From Oscillospiraceae bacterium (GTDB lineage: Bacteria; Bacillota; Clostridia; Oscillospirales; Oscillospiraceae): DNA of 11,565 bases. Shown in pieces: positions 6,103 to 11,483 of this stretch; the stretch's first letter is position 1, and each line of letters starts with the position of its first letter. The notes under the pieces were generated by a model, which saw only the letters and a list, made by a program, of their open reading frames with translations, was not told the DNA's origin and did no database searches. The stretch spans positions 1 through 11,565 of the forward strand of contig JAEDEN010000054.1 in assembly GCA_016293265.1 (NCBI GenBank), in the 5' to 3' direction. The position numbers were made by a program, and so were the translations under genes.

Positions 6103-6933
6103 TTACTGGAGGGCGGTAAAGCCGACGCTGGCGAAAACTGCGCCGGCGTCACTGCCGGCCAGATAGTCCAGGAAGGCCTGGGCCTCACCAGGGTGCCGGC
6201 TGTCCTTCAGGACGGCGGCGGGATAGATGACCTGGCCGCACATCCCGGCGGTGGCATCATCCACCATGGTCAATCCGGCGGAGAACGCGTCGGTGGCATA
6301 AATGATGCCGCAGTCCACAGCGCCTTCAGACACCTGTGTGGTGACTTCCTTCACGTTGGAGCCATAGGTCAGATTGCCGGAAACGGCAGATTCATCGATC
6401 CCGTAGTAAGCAAAAATCTTCAGTGTGTACTGACCCACAGGCACATCGCTGTTACCCATGGCCAGCATCACGCTGCCGCTCTTCAGCAGCTCGGCAAGCT
6501 GGTCAAAAGTCTCAATGCCCTTGGGATTACCCTCGGGAACCACCAGAGTCACCTTGTTCTCCAGCAGGTCCAGGCGGCTGCCCTGGAGGATCATGTCCAG
6601 ACCGTCGGGATTCTTGTCCGCGTCATCCTTCAAAGAGCCGTCAAGGGCATTGATCTGCTTGGGAGCGGCAGAAATGAACAGGTCGCACTCTGCACCTTCC
6701 TTGATCTGCTTCAGCAGGGTGCCGGAGGAATCGTAGGTGGGCGTGATGGTCACATTGGGGGCCACATCCCGGTACATCCCGATCATCTGATTCATGGTTT
6801 CGGTCATGGAGGCGGCCGCGAACACGAACAACTCCACCGGCTCGGCGGCGGGTTCTTCTTTCTCGGGACCGCCGCAGGCCGTCAGGGACAGGGCCACGCA
6901 AAAAGCCAGAAACAGGGACAGCAATTTTTTCAT
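6103..6933 (-). CDS. modA: Molybdate-binding lipoprotein ModA
   Basis: A 276-residue extracytoplasmic molybdate receptor for ModBC. The N-terminus MKKLLSLFLAFCVALSLTAC is a lipoprotein signal with lipobox LTAC, so lipidation would be at Cys20. The mature part shows ModA-type segments: LFVFAAASMTETMNQM (35-50), PTYDSSGTLLKQI (65-77), CDLFISAAP (83-91), GNSDVPVGQYT (160-170) and VDCGIIYATDA (206-216). These include the Ser and backbone positions used to hold the oxyanion. The frame continues upstream to 7107, but the lipoprotein signal and AAGGAAG 9 bases ahead fix the start at 6933. Tungstate cannot be excluded as substrate. Confidence 0.94.
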   Translation of the reverse strand: MKKLLSLFLAFCVALSLTACGGPEKEEPAAEPVELFVFAAASMTETMNQMIGMYRDVAPNVTITPTYDSSGTLLKQIKEGAECDLFISAAPKQINALDGSLKDDADKNPDGLDMILQGSRLDLLENKVTLVVPEGNPKGIETFDQLAELLKSGSVMLAMGNSDVPVGQYTLKIFAYYGIDESAVSGNLTYGSNVKEVTTQVSEGAVDCGIIYATDAFSAGLTMVDDATAGMCGQVIYPAAVLKDSRHPGEAQAFLDYLAGSDAGAVFASVGFTALQ

Positions 6934-6953
6934 TGCAATTCTTCCTTTCCGAT

Positions 6954-6982
6954 ATGATACATGATTTATTTGTAACCCGCAA
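6954..6982 (-). promoter_or_regulatory. Candidate modA promoter
   Basis: On the minus strand there is -35 TTGCGG (6977-6982), a 17-base spacer and -10 TATCAT (6954-6959, five of six matches). The predicted start is about 20 bases before the modA ATG. The -35 is weak. The sequence shared with the MoeA-like leader touches its upstream edge, as an operator or an upstream leader element might. Confidence 0.5.
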
Positions 6983-7020
6983 GGGGATGCAGCGTGATAC
7001 TCAACCGAGGTTAACGCCTT
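6982..7020 (-). promoter_or_regulatory. Conserved leader element upstream of modA
   Basis: The plus-strand bases 6982-6995 (AGGGGATGCAGCGT) recur with one extra G at 8146-8160 before the MoeA-like gene, each followed by a GAT/TAT...CTC-like tail. On the minus strand a near-palindrome TTAACC-TC-GGTTGA (7002-7015) precedes it. ACGCTG here could also pair with the CAGCGT arm of the hairpin at 7030-7049, giving mutually exclusive folds. It may be a cis-regulatory RNA or a protein operator. Confidence 0.4.
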
Positions 7021-7022
7021 CC

Positions 7023-7055
7023 AAAAGCAACGCTGGAAAACTCCAGCGTGCTTTC
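7023..7055 (-). terminator. Hairpin after the MoeA-like gene, likely terminator
   Basis: ACGCTGGA (7030-7037) and TCCAGCGT (7042-7049) make an 8-bp stem. AAAGC/GCTTT outside it extends the stem past a single bulge. A short TTTT follows on the minus strand. It starts right after the stop codon and ends the moaA-moaC-moeA-like unit, perhaps incompletely. Confidence 0.6.
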
Positions 7056-8075
7056 TTATCTTCCAAAGGGGCAGTTTGGCCAGTGGCAGGGCTTGCAGCC
7101 AAGGCACAGTCCGCCCTCCCCATAGGCCACCAAATCCGCTTTCCCCACGGGAACGCCCGCAGCCAGCCGCGGCAGCACCAGATCAAAGATCGTGGCGCCG
7201 GCGTACATGACACAGCCGGGCAAACCGCATACAGGTGTGCCGTCTTCAAAGTAGCCCAGCAGGAACATAGCGCCGGGCAGCACCGGTGCGCCGTAGGCAA
7301 CGATGCGGGCCCCGGATTGCCTGATCCCCCCGGGGGTGTTATCATCCGGGTCCACGCTCATGCCTCCGGCGCAGAGGATCAAATCTGCTCCGGTCTTTCT
7401 GGCTTCCGAGACAGCATTCGCCACGTTTTCCACGCCGTCGCCGGAGTAGGCAACGGACAGGGTCTTGATCCCGTAAGAGGCCAACTTGTCCCGAACCACC
7501 GGTGTGAACGTATCCTGGATAAGGCCCTTTTTCACCTCGCTGCCGGTTGCCACGATGGCGGCGGTCTTTTTCACATAGGGCAGCAGCTCCAGCAAAGGTG
7601 CATCCCCCGCCGCCTTTTCGGCGGCCCGCAGCTTTTCCTCCTGAATAATCAGCGGAATCACCCGCATCCCCGCCAGCTTATCACCCTTGCGGACGGCGGT
7701 ATTTCCCTTGCGGGTGGCGATCATGATATCATCAATGGAGTTCACCGCCACGAGCTTCCCGCTGTCCACCCGGAACAATCCGTCACAGGCAGCCCTCAGC
7801 TCGATCTTCCCCTCCTTGACTTCGCTGCGCTCCATGCGGTCATTGGCGCACAGGGCATAGAGCCGCTCCGCCGCGTCGTTTTCATGGACCATCCCGGGAA
7901 CCATCTCCCAGACGCACAAGTTTTCCTTGCCCATGGACAGCAACACGGGGATGTCCTCCTCCGTCACCACATGCCCTTTGCGGAAGCGGGCGTCCTTATA
8001 TGTGTCCTTGATAATCTGGGTCATGTCGTGGCACAGGACGTGGCCCACGGCTTCCTCCGTTTTGATGAGCTTCAT
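7056..8075 (-). CDS. MoeA-like molybdopterin-binding protein with C-terminal Cys motif
   Basis: A 339-residue protein with a MoCF/MPT-binding domain in its C-terminal half (about 172-300): TAAIVATGSEV (171-181), SGDGVENVANAV, ADLILCAGGMSVDPDDNTPGGIR (230-252) and a VCGLPGCVMYAGATIFD segment. This domain is shared by MoeA, MogA and CinA. The first ~170 residues (MKLIKTEEAVGHVLCHDMTQ, then FRKGHVVTEEDIPVLLSMGK) resemble MoeA linker regions, but full MoeA is ~400 residues, so this is a shorter relative. It ends in GGLCLGCKPCHWPNCPFGR with Cys324, 327, 330 and 335, a possible metal or Fe-S site. ATG 8075 has GGAGG 8 bases upstream. It lies after moaC behind a 139-bp structured leader. Its likely role is Mo insertion or cofactor maturation for a particular enzyme class. 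This is inferred from domain and context. Confidence 0.85.
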   Translation of the reverse strand: MKLIKTEEAVGHVLCHDMTQIIKDTYKDARFRKGHVVTEEDIPVLLSMGKENLCVWEMVPGMVHENDAAERLYALCANDRMERSEVKEGKIELRAACDGLFRVDSGKLVAVNSIDDIMIATRKGNTAVRKGDKLAGMRVIPLIIQEEKLRAAEKAAGDAPLLELLPYVKKTAAIVATGSEVKKGLIQDTFTPVVRDKLASYGIKTLSVAYSGDGVENVANAVSEARKTGADLILCAGGMSVDPDDNTPGGIRQSGARIVAYGAPVLPGAMFLLGYFEDGTPVCGLPGCVMYAGATIFDLVLPRLAAGVPVGKADLVAYGEGGLCLGCKPCHWPNCPFGR

Positions 8076-8104
8076 ATCAACGCCTCCAGACTCCCGATTC
8101 CCTC

Positions 8105-8200
8105 ACCGGGAGGGGCCCTCCCGGTCCACTGCGTGAAAATCCCCCAGGGGATGGCAGCGTCCATATAGTCTGCCCACCCAAGGGCAGGCTTTCTTCACAG
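8105..8200 (-). promoter_or_regulatory. Highly structured leader of the MoeA-like gene
   Basis: On the minus strand the moaC to moeA-like gap can fold into several elements. A closing stem pairs CTGTGAA (8194-8200) with TTCACGCAG (8129-8137). Inside it are the hairpins CTGCCC/GGGCAG (8170-8187) and AUCCC/GGGAU (8139-8152). A very stable hairpin then follows at 8105-8125 (CCGGGAGG/CCTCCCGG), whose CCTCC could mask the GGAGG ribosome site. No promoter is evident, so it probably acts within the operon transcript. It includes the sequence shared with modA. A 31-codon GTG reading frame also runs through it, judged incidental. Confidence 0.45.
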
Positions 8201-8214
8201 ATCTCCGTCTCCGC

Positions 8215-8724
8215 TCATTCAAGTGATCCGGCTTTACAGCTTTGGCCGCATTCGGCGGTATAGGTCCCGCTCTTGCCTCCGGATTTTTCCAGCAGGCGGA
8301 TACCGGTAATCTCCATGTCCTTCTGGACAGCCTTGCACATATCATAAATCGTCAATGCCGCCACCGAAACAGCGGTCAGGGCCTCCATCTCCACTCCGGT
8401 GACGCCGGTGCAGGTGACCGCGGCTTTAATCGTAACCATGCAGGGCTCATTACTCAGTGTAAAGGTAATATCGATGCCTGTCAAGGGCAGCGGATGGCAC
8501 ATAGGGATCAATTCCCAGTTATGTTTGGCAGCCTGGATACCCGCTACCTGGGCCACCGCCAGCACGTCGCCTTTCTTCATAGTCCCGTTCTTGATTTTCT
8601 CCAAGGTCTCCGGGGCCATATGTACCTCCCCGGCCGCCACAGCCCGGCGATGGGTGACCGCTTTTTCTGTCACATCCACCATTCTGGCCCGGCCCTGTTC
8701 GTTGAAATGGGTCAATTCATCCAC
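8215..8724 (-). CDS. moaC: Cyclic pyranopterin monophosphate synthase MoaC
   Basis: A 169-residue MoaC that, after MoaA, converts 3',8-cyclo-GTP to cyclic pyranopterin monophosphate in the cytoplasm. With a GTG start at 8724 the residue numbering matches what I recall for E. coli MoaC: Lys51 (MKKGDV), His77 in PMCHPL, Glu112-Met-Glu114 (GVEMEA), Asp128-Met-Cys-Lys131, and the KSGGKSG motif (147-153). The GTG lies 8 bases after GGAGG and 4 bases after the moaA stop, so the genes are tightly coupled. A TTG at 8739 is in frame, but it would overlap the ribosome site and add residues the family lacks. Catalytic residues are intact. Confidence 0.96.
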   Translation of the reverse strand: MDELTHFNEQGRARMVDVTEKAVTHRRAVAAGEVHMAPETLEKIKNGTMKKGDVLAVAQVAGIQAAKHNWELIPMCHPLPLTGIDITFTLSNEPCMVTIKAAVTCTGVTGVEMEALTAVSVAALTIYDMCKAVQKDMEITGIRLLEKSGGKSGTYTAECGQSCKAGSLE

Positions 8725-8728
8725 GGGT

Positions 8729-9673
8729 TCAGCCTCCAATCTGATTCATCGTCCGATGCGTCTCACTGCCGTCCTCCTTCAGGCGGTGCTGCCGGGGCTT
8801 TTGCAGAATCCCCCGGCGAATGGCCTCCTCCAGCGCTGCGCCGTGGAGGCCGCGGAGGGAAATCTCCTCCCGGGCATGGAGACAGCCCTTCAGCTTTCCA
8901 TCCGCCGTCACCCGGATGCGGCGGCAATCCCCGCAGAAATTATGGCTGACAGGCGAAATGAGCCCCACCGTACCTTGGGCGCCCGGCAGCCGATACCGGC
9001 GCGTCACGCCCTGGGTATCAACGGCTTTCAGCGCCGGATAGCGCTCTAAAACCACCGTTCCCGGAAGGAAGCACCCCTCCTCCCATTCCGCACAGGGCCC
9101 CATGGGCATCAATTCGATCAAACGGACCTCCCAGGGATGCTCCACAGTCAGCGCCAGGAAATCCCCGATCTCGTCATCGTTGAAGCCGCCGATAAGGACC
9201 GTGTCCAGCTTCAGATTTTGAAATCCGGCTTCCTCCGCCGCCCGAATCCCGGCTAACACATCGGCAAGCACCCCCCGCCGGGTGATCTGTGTGAACCGGT
9301 CCGGCCGCAAGGTATCCACGCTGATGTTCAGCCTGTCCACCCCCGCATCCCGCAGGGGCTTTGCCAGCTCCCTCAGGAGGCTGCCGTTGGTCGTCAGGCA
9401 CAGCTCTTCCAGCCCGTCTATGGCCCGCAGGCGGCGGCAGATCTCCAGGATTCCCTGTCGCACCAGGGGTTCACCGCCGGTCAGACGGATTTTTTTCACC
9501 CCGCAGGCCACCGCTGCCCGGGCGATCTCCTCGCATTCTTCCACCCGCAGGATCGCATTGTGGCTTTGCTTGCAGACGCCCTCTTCCGGCATACAGTACC
9601 GGCAGCGGTAGTTGCAAAGATCCGTCACGGACAGCCGCAGGTAGTCGATGGTCCTTCCGTAGTTGTCGGTCAT
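8729..9673 (-). CDS. moaA: GTP 3',8-cyclase MoaA (radical SAM)
   Basis: A 314-residue radical SAM enzyme that turns GTP into 3',8-cyclo-GTP, the first step of molybdenum cofactor synthesis. The SAM cluster motif is Cys20-x3-Cys24-x2-Cys27 (DLCNYRCRYCMP), GGEP is at 66-69, and the second 4Fe-4S ligands are Cys247, Cys250 and Cys264 (HNFCGDCRRIRV and KGCLH). The C-terminus ends in QIGG, the conserved Gly-Gly tail needed in the family. ATG 9673 is chosen because GGGGGAGG lies just upstream. An in-frame ATG at 9694 has no ribosome site. It is the first gene of the molybdenum cluster and is coupled to moaC. Length is close to normal. Confidence 0.97.
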   Translation of the reverse strand: MTDNYGRTIDYLRLSVTDLCNYRCRYCMPEEGVCKQSHNAILRVEECEEIARAAVACGVKKIRLTGGEPLVRQGILEICRRLRAIDGLEELCLTTNGSLLRELAKPLRDAGVDRLNISVDTLRPDRFTQITRRGVLADVLAGIRAAEEAGFQNLKLDTVLIGGFNDDEIGDFLALTVEHPWEVRLIELMPMGPCAEWEEGCFLPGTVVLERYPALKAVDTQGVTRRYRLPGAQGTVGLISPVSHNFCGDCRRIRVTADGKLKGCLHAREEISLRGLHGAALEEAIRRGILQKPRQHRLKEDGSETHRTMNQIGG

Positions 9674-9824
9674 ACAATCCTCCCCCTCATTCACAGGCGG
9701 TCAAAGGCGCTTCTTCGGCGCATTTATATTCTGATAAACCCCCTCCTGCAGCAGTCCGCCGGTGTTTGAAATCCGGCGGTTCTGCCAAACAGTGAAATAT
9801 GGAGGCCGGGCGGAAAAAGCCCCC
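9674..9824 (-). promoter_or_regulatory. moaA leader with hairpins
   Basis: This stretch has no gene. On the minus strand it holds a 7-bp GC stem (CCGCCGG/CCGGCGG, 9756-9779, 10-base loop) and a GCGC/GCGC hairpin (9707-9721). No convincing -35/-10 pair was seen. An ATATAAAT at about 9719-9727 could be a -10 without a -35. The leader may be regulatory, as in many moaA genes, but no known Moco riboswitch consensus was recognised. Confidence 0.35.
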
Positions 9825-9825
9825 C

Positions 9826-9864
9826 AAAAACGGTCGATGCCACTGGCAAAAGCCAGTGGCATCG
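9826..9864 (-). terminator. Intrinsic terminator of tRNA-Cys copy 1
   Basis: GATGCCACTGGC (9836-9847) and GCCAGTGGCATC (9852-9863) form a perfect 12-bp stem with an AAAA loop (TTTT on the minus strand). It extends by one C-G pair and is followed by TTTTT on the minus strand (9826-9830). It ends the tRNA transcript and insulates moaA. Confidence 0.9.
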
Positions 9865-9881
9865 GTCCCGTTTAGGTTTCA

Positions 9882-9956
9882 TGGAGGTGACACCCGGATT
9901 TGAACCGGGGAATCAGGGTTTTGCAGACCCTTGCCTTACCACTTGGCTATGTCACC
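9882..9956 (-). tRNA. tRNA-Cys (GCA), copy 1
   Basis: The minus strand gives a 72-base tRNA body (9885-9956) plus encoded CCA (9882-9884). The acceptor GGTGACA/TGTCACC is fully paired with a 7-bp stem. The anticodon arm AGGGT-CTGCAAA-ACCCT contains anticodon GCA. The T arm is CCCGG-TTCAAAT-CCGGG, and the discriminator base is U, as expected for cysteine. It has its own promoter upstream and terminator downstream. All 75 bases are identical to the second copy at 11491-11565. Confidence 0.97.
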
Positions 9957-10005
9957 AGCCGAGAAGTTCAGAATTTTCAATGCTTCTAAGCCTTTCTTTA
10001 TAAGC

Positions 10006-10034
10006 ATTATACCATTCCTTTTTCCCATGAGCAA
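10006..10034 (-). promoter_or_regulatory. Promoter of tRNA-Cys copy 1
   Basis: On the minus strand there is a perfect -10 TATAAT (10006-10011) preceded by TGG, a 17-base spacer and -35 TTGCTC (10029-10034). The start would be near 10000, giving a ~43-base 5' leader on the tRNA. The promoter lies just beyond the stop of the GIY-YIG gene. Confidence 0.8.
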
Positions 10035-10046
10035 GAGAAATCTATC

Positions 10047-10058
10047 GCAAACCCTTGT
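10047..10058 (+). repeat. 12-bp direct repeat, att-like, left copy
   Basis: GCAAACCCTTGT recurs identically at 11369-11380, and both are followed by a C/T-rich tail (YCYC). It differs by one base over 11 from GCAGACCCTTG in the anticodon arm of the flanking tRNA-Cys genes, in the same orientation. Confidence 0.5.
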
Positions 10059-10076
10059 CCCCGAAATCAGAGCAAT

Positions 10077-10925
10077 TTAGTTGTCATTTAGGCCGAATTG
10101 GATAGAACACAGTTTCTTTTTATAGAGCTGTTCATATCTCAAAATATCATGCTTATCCCGCTTGATGGGAAATACCTCCAAGATAGAGTACCGAAATCTT
10201 TGATAAGCAGTCGGCTCCTGTTCAAGCAATTCGATCAAGCGTTTATTTCCACCGTGTTTGGTTTTAGCATAGGAACTCCAGCGCCCCCAGATGCCGCCGT
10301 CCTCTCCACTCGCAGAACCAACATACTGCTTCCCAGTCTGTGTGTCAACGATCAGATAAACCCCCGCCACAGCGGAGAGGCGATTTTCCCATTCGAGGTG
10401 GTCTTTGGGATTGAGTATGATAGTTCGCAATTCGTCAAAGGAAAGAATGATCTGGTCATAGCTCGTGAATGTCAGGTTTGATGTTGTGGGGCGAATATAT
10501 AAGACTTCTTTTTCTGTTGTTCCGTTTTGACACCATCCACGGGTCGATTTGCCCCAGTCAATCACCAGTCGATTTTCCAAATCCGCAAGAAAATCTGTCT
10601 TTTCCAAATGATAAAAAACTTCATCTGCGGGAATACCCCCATTTATAGAAAGGTCATCCGGAATCAGATTACTGACCTGTTGATAGGGGACGCAGCCGAG
10701 AATTTTGTAACACCCCAGATATACGCCGTTTGTTCCCTCGTTGCCTAAAAAACTCAGAATGTACTCACAATCACCGAATCTGTTTGGATGTTGCAATGAT
10801 TGATATAACTGAAAATATTGGGGGCCTCTATGATAGTTTTTCGCAACATCTTCCCGGCTGATATTATGTCTTAATAATTTGACTTTCTTCAAATCCAGTT
10901 CACATAGCAACTGTTGAAGTTTCAT
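10077..10925 (-). CDS. GIY-YIG nuclease-domain protein
   Basis: A 282-residue protein with an intact GIY-YIG endonuclease fold at its C-terminus (about 186-282): GVYLIVDTQTGKQYVGSA (188-205) gives the paired Tyr motifs, Arg215 in GIWGRW is the catalytic Arg, Glu265 in RYEQLYKKKL the metal-binding Glu, and Asn280 in GLNDN the terminal Asn. Residues 1-180 form a domain I do not recognise. It is rich in aromatic and acidic residues and may recognise DNA or bind a partner. The base composition is much more AT-rich than the Mo and Fe genes, suggesting transfer. ATG 10925 has a modest GAGGA 12 bases upstream. It is transcribed away from the truncated regulator from a strong promoter. It could act in restriction-like defence or element maintenance, but the sequence does not decide. 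Confidence 0.8.
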   Translation of the reverse strand: MKLQQLLCELDLKKVKLLRHNISREDVAKNYHRGPQYFQLYQSLQHPNRFGDCEYILSFLGNEGTNGVYLGCYKILGCVPYQQVSNLIPDDLSINGGIPADEVFYHLEKTDFLADLENRLVIDWGKSTRGWCQNGTTEKEVLYIRPTTSNLTFTSYDQIILSFDELRTIILNPKDHLEWENRLSAVAGVYLIVDTQTGKQYVGSASGEDGGIWGRWSSYAKTKHGGNKRLIELLEQEPTAYQRFRYSILEVFPIKRDKHDILRYEQLYKKKLCSIQFGLNDN

Positions 10926-11013
10926 AATGACATACCATCCTCATAAATTCTATTCATTGCGTGATATATTTTGCATCTAAGAAACGGCAGAGTTCAGTGG
11001 TGTTTTCAGCGCA

Positions 11014-11042
11014 AGCATATCATTTCATCGGATAGGTGTCAA
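11014..11042 (-). promoter_or_regulatory. Promoter of the GIY-YIG gene
   Basis: On the minus strand there is a perfect -35 TTGACA (11037-11042), a 17-base spacer and -10 TATGCT (11014-11019) with a TGA extension. It gives a ~80-base leader. The repeated TGCG motifs begin about 11 bases upstream of the -35, fitting control by a neighbouring regulator. Confidence 0.75.
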
Positions 11043-11052
11043 TAAACACATA

Positions 11053-11128
11053 TGCGAATTATCGCAGATATTATCATCCGCATATATTTCCTATACTTGG
11101 TGTGGCTGGAGGTATTTGCGGATGATAA
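11053..11128. repeat. TGCGNATNAT operator-like repeats between divergent genes
   Basis: TGCGGATGATAA occurs at 11117-11128 (plus) and as an exact inverted copy at 11071-11082. A related palindrome TGCGA-ATTA-TCGCA occupies 11053-11066. The cluster sits between the divergent GIY-YIG and regulator genes, and the rightmost copy overlaps the regulator start codon. A -10-like TATACT for the regulator is at 11092-11097 with no good -35. Autoregulation by the Cro/CI-type protein is the simplest reading. Confidence 0.5.
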
Positions 11129-11256
11129 ACTATGAACCACTATTCAAAACAATGAAAGAGCGGAAAATTACATCTTATCGTTTGGGCAAAATGGGTTTTC
11201 CTCTTTCCAATTATTACGCTATGAAACGAGGAGAAAACATATCTAGTCATTCATAG
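11122..11256 (+). pseudogene. Truncated Cro/CI-type (XRE) regulator, 44 codons left
   Basis: ATG 11122 lies 9 bases after GGAGG. The product MINYEPLFKTMKERKITSYR followed by LGKMGFPLSNYYAMKRGENIS matches the start of small YozG-like helix-turn-helix regulators of about 65-75 residues. In these, helices 2-3 (RLGKMGFPLSNYYAMKRG) form the DNA-contact part. Homologues continue with T-x-x-x-x-L-C-x-x-L-x-C-x-x-x-D-I; here the frame ends SSHS-stop instead. The recognition part is present but the C-terminal dimer-forming helices are gone, so it is probably inactive. The cut falls at about 11242-11246, where an opposing recombinase fragment begins. It is the only plus-strand gene in the window. The family call is from pattern memory. 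Confidence 0.65.
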
Positions 11257-11353
11257 CTGCTGTCCCGGTGTGTTGGGCTTCTTTTACCAATAGGAATTTC
11301 TTCGCAGCGTCCTCCAAGGTCAATGTTTCCTGCTGAATTTTCATCATCCGCAT
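11243..11353 (-). pseudogene. Possible tyrosine recombinase (integrase) N-terminal fragment, 36 codons
   Basis: On the minus strand an ATG at 11353 sits 8 bases after GGAGG (11362-11366), a good ribosome site. The 36 residues include TLTLEDAAKKFLLVKEAQ followed by an AAMND ending. This resembles the N-terminal arm and core-binding start of tyrosine recombinases (L-T-x-x-x-A-x-x-x-F-L-x-x-K-x-A-Q then T-x-x-D-Y). A TAG replaces the expected Tyr codon, and the sequence beyond it belongs to the opposing regulator gene, so the rest of the gene is missing. Its place beside tRNA-Cys copy 2, reading away from the tRNA 3' end, is the usual place for an island integrase. The call is by motif pattern only, as the fragment is very short. 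Confidence 0.45.
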
Positions 11354-11368
11354 TTCTCATTCCTCCAT

Positions 11369-11380
11369 GCAAACCCTTGT
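11369..11380 (+). repeat. 12-bp direct repeat, att-like, right copy
   Basis: This is the second copy of GCAAACCCTTGT, 4 bases upstream of the ribosome site of the recombinase fragment. Its CCCTTG also pairs with CAAGGG at 11385-11390 to form a small inverted repeat. Confidence 0.5.
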
Positions 11381-11445
11381 TCTCCAAGGGGTATTCGGAA
11401 GAAAAGCCGAGAAGCAAAAAAGCAAGATTCAAAACTTTCCGTAGC

Positions 11446-11483
11446 AAAAAGAAAAGAGATTCAAGCTTTTTGCTTGAATCTCT
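11446..11483 (-). terminator. Intrinsic terminator of tRNA-Cys copy 2
   Basis: AGAGATTCAAGC (11455-11466) and GCTTGAATCTCT (11472-11483) form a perfect 12-bp stem with a 5-base loop. It is followed on the minus strand by TTTTCTTTTT. It starts 8 bases after the encoded CCA and differs completely in sequence from the terminator of copy 1. Confidence 0.9.

Noticed and set aside
6934..7107. 58-residue N-terminal extension of ModA from an ATG at 7107
   Set aside because: It would bury the lipoprotein signal peptide, run into the upstream gene and cross its terminator hairpin.
6049..8168. Long plus-strand frames opposite modA and the MoeA-like gene
   Set aside because: These are shadows of well-supported minus-strand genes, with no start signals.
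8108..8200. 31-codon GTG-started frame in the MoeA-like leader, ending at the TGA at 8108-8110
   Set aside because: It has GGAG nearby but the peptide is unrecognised. The bases are better explained by RNA structure. A leader peptide is not excluded.
8076..8214. Assignment of the leader to the known Moco riboswitch
   Set aside because: I could not match the published consensus by eye. Only a covariance-model search would decide.
9957..11414. 10-bp repeat AGCCGAGAAG at 9957-9966 and 11405-11414
   Set aside because: A 10-bp match between two ~1.5-kb stretches is expected by chance, and its position is not symmetrical with the other repeats.
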